From positions 62,001 through 126,000 of the forward strand of contig CACZZF010000004.1 in the NCBI GenBank assembly GCA_902785575.1: a DNA stretch of 64,000 nt, written 5' to 3'. The notes beneath the pieces are model-generated. The model was not told the origin of the DNA. It made no database searches and saw only the letters and a program-made list of their open reading frames with translations. Below are positions 60,101 to 64,000 of the stretch, one piece after another (the first letter of the stretch is position 1; each line of letters opens with the position of its first letter). The stretch is from an uncultured Bacteroidia bacterium (GTDB lineage: Bacteria; Bacteroidota; Bacteroidia; Bacteroidales; UBA932). The translations under genes and the position numbers were made by a program.

Positions 60101-60935
60101 CCAACACTTCCGGATGGTCGGGGAACAGGGCCGCCATCTCCTCCTCGCTCTTGAGATATTCCTGTTGTGTGTAATGTAGACGAGGCTCCTCGAATATCTT
60201 CTTGCCGGTGTTGAGGCAGATCAGGTGGTCATGGGCCGGACCATCCTCCTTGTCCACGAAATGCACATCATTCGTGGCCACGACCTTGACCCCCATCTCT
60301 TCAGCCAACTTGAATATTCCGGCGTTGCTTATCTGCTGCTGCTCAAATACTTCCAGTGACAACCCCGGCACCTCTGTCTTATGAAGCATGACTTCGAGAT
60401 AGTAGTCCTCTCCGAAGACCTTCTTGTGCCACTCGATGGCTTTCCTGGCGGCATCCATGTTGCCCGACACTATGTCTTTGGGAATCTCTCCGGCAAGGCA
60501 AGCCGAGCAGCAGATCAAGTTGTCATGGTATTTCTCGATAATCTCATGGCTTACTCTGGGTTTCCCGTAATAGAGTCCTTCGATATGCCCGAGTGAGACT
60601 ATATTCGAGAGGTTCTTGTATCCTTGGATATTTTTGGCCAGAAGAATCAGATGGTAGTAGGAACGATGCTCGGTGTCTTTGAGCTTCGGATCGTAATGCC
60701 TTGTCACATAGACCTCGCAACCGATGATCGGCTTGACTTTGTATTCCTTTGTCTCCTTGTCCCTATGCTTGTCGGCGAACTTGAAGAACTCCTTGACGCC
60801 ATACATGTTACCATGGTCAGTAATGGCCAGGGCGGGCATGCCCATGGCTTCGGCCCGGTCAAACAAGGTCGCTATCGACGAGAATCCGTCGAGGATGGAA
60901 TATTGGGTGTGGACGTGAAGATGTACAAAGGACAT
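57162..60935 (-). CDS. dnaE: DNA polymerase III alpha subunit
   Basis: This replicative polymerase catalytic subunit has 1257 residues. The PHP domain shows FVHLHVHTQYSILDG, LAITDHGNMYG and ICCSACLAGEIP. The catalytic palm has MPDIDVDFED with D446, D448 and D450. A finger region with PGMKQWLQRLHPERFEDLIA, HhH motifs near GLKGIKGFG and an OB domain (VAGLVTETANLTTRTGKP) follow. The start ATG 60935 sits 22 bp from a consensus promoter. The gene is followed directly by the truncated glycosidase open frame. Confidence 0.97.
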   Translation of the reverse strand: MSFVHLHVHTQYSILDGFSSIATLFDRAEAMGMPALAITDHGNMYGVKEFFKFADKHRDKETKEYKVKPIIGCEVYVTRHYDPKLKDTEHRSYYHLILLAKNIQGYKNLSNIVSLGHIEGLYYGKPRVSHEIIEKYHDNLICCSACLAGEIPKDIVSGNMDAARKAIEWHKKVFGEDYYLEVMLHKTEVPGLSLEVFEQQQISNAGIFKLAEEMGVKVVATNDVHFVDKEDGPAHDHLICLNTGKKIFEEPRLHYTQQEYLKSEEEMAALFPDHPEVLANTLEIADKVEVYSIDRDNVLPKYNIDPGFLSDIDSYLEKYKEVIDAGRNDKKGKYRGDEFCRSVAYLCHLTYLGAKRRYGETLTEEQQERLDFELKTICRMGFPDYFLIVQDYIAACRKGGSLVGPGRGSAAGSAVAYCLGITNLDPIKYQLLFERFLNPDRISMPDIDVDFEDLLLAHKYVDDTYGKDHVSRVITFGTMLAKGAIKDVARVRDLPLDESNHLSGLVPDRLSEKVEKEYPFNPKLDELKPGFKSFERDGKMFQKGMEDTDVKITLKNCYRLVPEFKDLLANGSDQVKDVLKFAMKLEGCIRQVGMHACATIIGRGRLTDYIPICLSQDKETGEWVWTSQYDGHYIEDVGMLKMDFLGLNTLTIIHKCLDNIKLRFGEDIDIEAIDINDKPTYELYSRGDTDSVFQFESPGMKQWLQRLHPERFEDLIAMNALYRPGPMDYIPNFVNRKLGTEKIEYDLPEMEEFLKDTYGVTVYQEQVMLLSQKLAGFTKGEADKLRKAMGKKQIAILNELKDKFMTGGMANGHPEKTLDKIWKDWEKFAQYAFNKSHATCYAWVSYQTGWLKCHYPAEFFAANLSCNLGNTGEIRNILADCKAHKIRVRNPDVNESYSHFTVNKEGNIRFGLKGIKGFGTNVADAIITGRETGGPYKDIFDFVERMDGVLNRKALECLVYSGAFDSFKIKRRQFFSPCKNGNFFIDELARYAVLYSQDTVDSGASLFGGMDEMKPVRPEIPANIEKDDELEILQKEKEYVGMYISSHPLEKYAFEMETFTNQDLATLDNLIAECEKDKKKMKVAVAGLVTETANLTTRTGKPYSRTKLEDYSGSYELSLFGKDYETFMRYLQPHASLYIEGEIDEKYFVKPEERAQGKTSPYALRIKGISLLGNINESKLSAFSISLTTPMLTEKFRNELVSLVKANKGKTPLKMYLYDPVTKYNIEFHSTKFQVAVTSEFVSSLKLMGIKCAPVLK

Positions 60936-60956
60936 TTGAAGGCATTTTGTGTCTTA

Positions 60957-60987
60957 CAAATATACCCAAAATGACATATCGTTCAAA
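60957..60987 (-). promoter_or_regulatory. Promoter of dnaE
   Basis: On the minus strand TTTG (60984-60987), a 19 bp spacer and TATATTTG (60957-60964) match the consensus exactly, giving a very short leader. Confidence 0.85.
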
Positions 60988-61019
60988 GCTTGGTCTGATA
61001 AAAAGTTATCAACATCGGC

Positions 61020-61051
61020 TTTGGCTTGTTATTTGGTATTTGTTATATTTG
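61020..61051 (+). promoter_or_regulatory. Promoter of the YtxH operon
   Basis: TTTG (61020-61023), a 20 bp spacer and TATATTTG (61044-61051) match the consensus. The YtxH start codon is 31 bp downstream. Confidence 0.85.
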
Positions 61052-61081
61052 TAAATGCCAAAACATTAAACATTCATAGTT

Positions 61082-61489
61082 ATGAAAGGTGATTCATTTT
61101 TCGCTTTGATTGCCGGGGCTGCCGCCGGGCTGACCCTGGGATTGTTGTTCGCTCCGGAGAAAGGTGAGGAGACACGCCGCAAGGTGAAAGTCGCCGCTGC
61201 CGAAGGTTGGGATGAGTTTATGGATGCCGCTGACGAAGGTCTAGACAAAGCCAAGGAGTCTTTTGAAGATATCAAGGAAGGTGCCGAAAGCGCCACTACA
61301 AGGCTCCGCGCGAGGGCAAGGCTTGCCCGCAGGGACCTCAAAGACCTGAAAGCCACCCTGGTCGACCAGGCAACTGATCTTAAAGAGGAAGCTCGTCTGA
61401 AAATCCTCGCGCAATTGGATAGGCTTGAGAAAGCCCTTTCAAAGGATCCTGATGAGACAGAGGATCATTGGAATGAGGAAGACGCTTAA
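61082..61489 (+). CDS. YtxH domain-containing protein
   Basis: The 135-residue protein has an N-terminal Gly/Ala-rich transmembrane or amphipathic helix (FFALIAGAAAGLTLGLLFAPEKG), the YtxH hallmark. A long charged helical region with coiled-coil character follows. YtxH proteins are small envelope or stress-linked proteins without known enzymatic function. It has a strong promoter and begins a three-gene unit with the two membrane genes behind it. Confidence 0.9.
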   Translation: MKGDSFFALIAGAAAGLTLGLLFAPEKGEETRRKVKVAAAEGWDEFMDAADEGLDKAKESFEDIKEGAESATTRLRARARLARRDLKDLKATLVDQATDLKEEARLKILAQLDRLEKALSKDPDETEDHWNEEDA

Positions 61490-61492
61490 GTC

Positions 61493-61843
61493 ATGAGCGA
61501 TTTCACAAAACCCGTTGAGGAACTCGGTGAGAATGCTTCCGAATATATAGACCTTCGGATCGCCGAGTTGAAATTAGGGGCGGTCAAAGGCCTGTCCGTG
61601 ACATTGAGCAAGCTCCTTTACATCCTGCTTGTGCTGTTCGTCGTGTCCGTGATCCTTATTGCCATAGCTTTCGGTGGGGTCATGTGGATAGGTGAACTGA
61701 TCGGCAGTTACGCCGGAGGCGCCGCCATAATCGCAGGCTTTTTCATCATAGTGCTCGGAGTGCTGTTCCTTCTCAGGAAAAAGCTCTTCAGGAACACTTT
61801 CGTGCCGCTTTTCGTGAATCTCTTCTTTGAGGAGGACAAATAG
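61493..61843 (+). CDS. Phage holin/DUF1469-type membrane protein
   Basis: The 116-residue protein has two transmembrane helices (LLYILLVLFVVSVILIAIAF and AIIAGFFIIVLGVLFLL), preceded by an amphipathic helix. It matches the superfamily III holin-like (YqjE/DUF1469) pattern. Despite the name these are usually chromosomal envelope proteins rather than lysis holins. It starts 3 bp after the YtxH gene stop. Confidence 0.85.
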   Translation: MSDFTKPVEELGENASEYIDLRIAELKLGAVKGLSVTLSKLLYILLVLFVVSVILIAIAFGGVMWIGELIGSYAGGAAIIAGFFIIVLGVLFLLRKKLFRNTFVPLFVNLFFEEDK

Positions 61844-61852
61844 TCCAAGGCC

Positions 61853-62086
61853 ATGAAATACAAAGATATCAAGACCATGGACCAGCTGGAGACAGCTCAG
61901 AAGCAGGTCAAGAAAAACATCGGAAATAAAGGCAAGGCTGTACGCCACTCTTTCACTGACATGAAGCAGTCATATTCCCCTGGCAACCTGTTGCTCTCGG
62001 GATTGAAGTCGGTCTCTTCGTATATTCCTGTGGATCACCTGCTTCTGTCCACAGTTCGTACCATCAGACGTAAGCTTCTCAAATGA
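61853..62086 (+). CDS. Small hypothetical protein of the YtxH unit
   Basis: The 77-residue basic protein has two short hydrophobic stretches (NLLLSGLKSVSSYIP and HLLLSTVRTI) but no clear membrane helix. I do not recognise a family. It lies 9 bp behind the holin-like gene and its end overlaps the M24 peptidase start by 4 bp (ATGA). This suggests a membrane-peripheral partner of the two genes before it. Confidence 0.75.
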   Translation: MKYKDIKTMDQLETAQKQVKKNIGNKGKAVRHSFTDMKQSYSPGNLLLSGLKSVSSYIPVDHLLLSTVRTIRRKLLK

Positions 62087-63903
62087 GATCACGAGTCGAG
62101 GCGATCCGGGACATGATGCGTTCCAGAGGCTGGGACGCGGTCGTGTTGACCGGGACAGATCCTCATGTCAGCGAATATTCGGCGCCACGTTGGCACCAAA
62201 TCGAGTGGGTCTCCGGCTACACCGGAGAAGGTGAGCTTGTCATCACGGAGGATCATGCCGGACTCTGGACGGACACTCGCTATTTCATCCAGGCGGAGAG
62301 ACAACTTCAAGGCACAGGAATCGAGCTTCACAAGACCCGGGTCCAGGATCAGGTCCTTATTCCTGAATGGCTCAAGACGCGATTCGCCGGCTACGATGAA
62401 GTGGTTATCGCTGTTGACGGGCTGGGTATCAGCGCTACGGAAGTGATAGAAATAAGGGACACTGTCGGGAAAGACAGGACCGCGATAGCGAATGTTCCGG
62501 ACATGCTTTCCTTTTTTTGGACAGACAGGCCTGGCTATCCCCAAAGCCCTATTATCACTCTCGGAGCCGATACTGTAGGATGGTCCCGCAAACAAAAGAT
62601 TGTCTGGATCCGGAAGTGGTTGAAAGACAATGGCTGCGATGCTATACTCCTGACGGCATTGGACGAGATCGCATGGATGCTAAACGTCCGCGGCCGGGAT
62701 GTGGCTTACAATCCGGTCGTGATGTCATATCTTCTGGTCGCATCCGACACCATTCAATGGTTCGTCCGGAAAGGACCAATTCCTGAGAACGACAACGAGA
62801 CGGAAGACAGCTTCTATGAGTTGACCGCGAGTGGGGTGAATATCCAGGATTATTCCGATATCGGAATGGCTCTGGCCGGAATGATCGACGATGATTACAT
62901 CAAAAAGATATTCATTGATCCATCTTCTCTGAATTATGATCTTTACGGAATCCTCAAAGAGAACTCCTTGCAGGACAACGTGGTGACAGGGAAATCTCCG
63001 GTAGCGCTCCGGAAGTCGGTCAAAAACGAAGTTGAGATAGCGGGCTTGCGTGAGGCCCATCTGGAAGACGGACTGGCGATGGAGCGTTTCCTCTATTGGC
63101 TTGAGACGATGATCGAGGCCGGAGAGCCTCTTAATGAATATGAGTGCTCGGTCAAGCTTCACGAGTTCCGCTCCCGGATCGAGGGTTTCCGTGGAGAAAG
63201 TTTCGAGACCATTTCAGCCTATGGCCCCAATGCGGCTCTACCGCACTACGTCACTCCGGAGAATGGTTCCGCCGAACTGTATGCCAACGGCTTATATCTC
63301 TGTGACTCTGGGGGCCAGTACCTTTTCGGCACTACAGATATAACCAGGACAGTTCCTCTCGGACCCTGTTCCCAACTTGAAAAGGAAGATTATACTCTTG
63401 TGTTGAAGGGGCATATCGCTCTTTCCAGGATTGTGTTCCCGAAGGGCACCGCCGGCTGCCAGATCGATGTCATGGCAAGGGCCCCTCTATGGAACTCCAA
63501 GAGGAATTTCGGTCATGGGACTGGCCACGGAGTGGGTTTCTACCTCAACGTCCACGAAGGCCCTCAGGAAATCCGTCAGAACTTTAACCGTCAGGCTATT
63601 CTGCCTGGAATGGTCACTACCGATGAACCGGGAATATACAGGGAAGGCCGTCATGGTATTCGGCATGAGAATGTTCTTCTCTGTGTTGACGCCGGTGAGA
63701 ATGACTTCGGACGCTGGCTTCGTTTCGAGCCTTTGACCCTTTGTCATTTCGACACCTCTATTTTAGTCAAGGAACTACTTGACGAAGAGGATATCAAGTG
63801 GCTAAATGATTATAACGAGCGGGTTTTCCGGACCCTCTCGCCTCGTCTTCCGTCGGAAATCGCCACATGGCTCCGCCAGAAGACTCTTCCGATTATCAGA
63901 TAA
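62083..63903 (+). CDS. Xaa-Pro aminopeptidase-like peptidase (M24B)
   Basis: The 606-residue protein has the three-domain layout of cytosolic aminopeptidase P of the XPNPEP1 type. The creatinase-like N-terminal domains begin with RSRVEAIRDMM. The catalytic pita-bread domain has the metal ligands: D in LCDSGGQYLFGTTDITRT (two Asp), H in GHGTGHGVGFYLNVHEG, E in VTTDEPGIY and E in GIRHENVLL. It removes the first residue from peptides with proline second. It is coupled to the small gene upstream by an ATGA overlap and abuts the convergent EEP-family gene end. Confidence 0.93.
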   Translation: MRSRVEAIRDMMRSRGWDAVVLTGTDPHVSEYSAPRWHQIEWVSGYTGEGELVITEDHAGLWTDTRYFIQAERQLQGTGIELHKTRVQDQVLIPEWLKTRFAGYDEVVIAVDGLGISATEVIEIRDTVGKDRTAIANVPDMLSFFWTDRPGYPQSPIITLGADTVGWSRKQKIVWIRKWLKDNGCDAILLTALDEIAWMLNVRGRDVAYNPVVMSYLLVASDTIQWFVRKGPIPENDNETEDSFYELTASGVNIQDYSDIGMALAGMIDDDYIKKIFIDPSSLNYDLYGILKENSLQDNVVTGKSPVALRKSVKNEVEIAGLREAHLEDGLAMERFLYWLETMIEAGEPLNEYECSVKLHEFRSRIEGFRGESFETISAYGPNAALPHYVTPENGSAELYANGLYLCDSGGQYLFGTTDITRTVPLGPCSQLEKEDYTLVLKGHIALSRIVFPKGTAGCQIDVMARAPLWNSKRNFGHGTGHGVGFYLNVHEGPQEIRQNFNRQAILPGMVTTDEPGIYREGRHGIRHENVLLCVDAGENDFGRWLRFEPLTLCHFDTSILVKELLDEEDIKWLNDYNERVFRTLSPRLPSEIATWLRQKTLPIIR

Positions 63904-64000
63904 TTAAACCTTCGGGATAGGAATCTCGAACTCAGCGTAAATGGGGTAATGGTCCGAGATGTATTTCGGGCCATACTTGCCATCAGCTACCTCATATTCC
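63904..64000 (-). CDS. C-terminal end of an EEP-family endonuclease/phosphatase-like protein (partial)
   Basis: The minus-strand frame is open from the window edge to the TAA at 63904-63906, giving 31 residues. They include ISDHYPIYAEFEIPIPK, the typical C-terminal SDHxP block of the endonuclease/exonuclease/phosphatase superfamily. Most of the gene lies beyond the window, so the exact product is unknown. The stop directly abuts the M24 peptidase stop. Confidence 0.7.
   Translation of the reverse strand, partial: EYEVADGKYGPKYISDHYPIYAEFEIPIPKV

Noticed and set aside
1..64000. CRISPR arrays, tRNA genes, insertion sequences or prophage
   Set aside because: No regularly spaced repeats, cloverleaf sequences, transposases, integrases or phage structural genes were seen. 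The holin-like gene at 61493 is a chromosomal envelope gene type.

Overview
The window looks like a chromosomal segment of a Bacteroidota member, most likely order Bacteroidales, with GC near 50%. The evidence is: many promoters of the Bacteroidota type (TTTG, a 19-20 bp spacer, then TAnnTTTG); weak or absent Shine-Dalgarno sequences; many lipoprotein signal peptides; a SusC/SusD-free but PUL-like block of glycoside hydrolases; a single-chain glycyl-tRNA synthetase; a Smr-type MutS2; and a CdaA-type diadenylate cyclase. Two parS-like palindromes in the first 2.7 kb (in mnmG and sufS), plus a ribosomal protein operon 36 kb away, suggest the segment is close to the replication origin. I saw no tRNA, rRNA, transposase, integrase or CRISPR array. 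Layout: 1-3.7 kb holds the 3' part of mnmG, convergent ruvA, then sufS and a fused SufE-DUF59 gene. 3.7-7.2 kb is a nucleoside hydrolase, ribokinase and ADP-ribosylglycohydrolase trio that could form a ribose-scavenging unit. 7.4-9.8 kb holds two leftward lipoprotein genes, one a TPR/transmembrane/HTH-like candidate regulator divergent from the sugar block. 9.9-22.7 kb is a tight rightward run of glycosidases (GH29, GH106-like, GH29, GH95-like, GH20, GH43 and a GH43-like protein) with folK embedded. 22.7-29.1 kb holds a DUF1080 lipoprotein, glyQS, a glycerol-1-phosphate dehydrogenase with a lone PEP-utiliser swivelling domain, a membrane dipeptidase and comF. 29.1-38 kb holds a 324 bp AT-rich gap with a candidate small RNA, then nhaA, ahcY, fabG, manC, a YraN-type gene, mutS2 and cdaA. 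38-41.9 kb is a shortened S10-type ribosomal operon (L3, L4, L23, L2, a broken S19, L22, S3) bounded by its own promoter and a strong terminator. 42-52 kb holds secreted or periplasmic proteins (an EEP-family lipoprotein, a Tat-exported oxidoreductase, a HEAT-DUF1080 protein, a TlpA-like thioredoxin), uvrC and a GH2 mannosidase-like enzyme. 52-56.4 kb is a four-gene acyl-transfer cassette (alpha/beta hydrolase, PaaK-like ligase, MBOAT, SGNH-like). 56.4-64 kb holds a 5'-truncated glycosidase fragment directly behind dnaE, dnaE, a YtxH/holin-like envelope trio, an M24 peptidase and the end of another EEP-family gene. The most unusual observations are the rpsS gene with a net out-of-frame deletion of about 76 bp inside a ribosomal operon that stops after rpsC; a family of about a dozen short palindromic repeats that supply stop codons and insert in frame into genes; the two in-frame parS sites; the glycerol-1-phosphate dehydrogenase with a stand-alone phosphohistidine swivelling domain; and the ligase-MBOAT-SGNH cassette. 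The rpsS and dnaE-junction anomalies could be assembly artefacts and should be checked on reads first.
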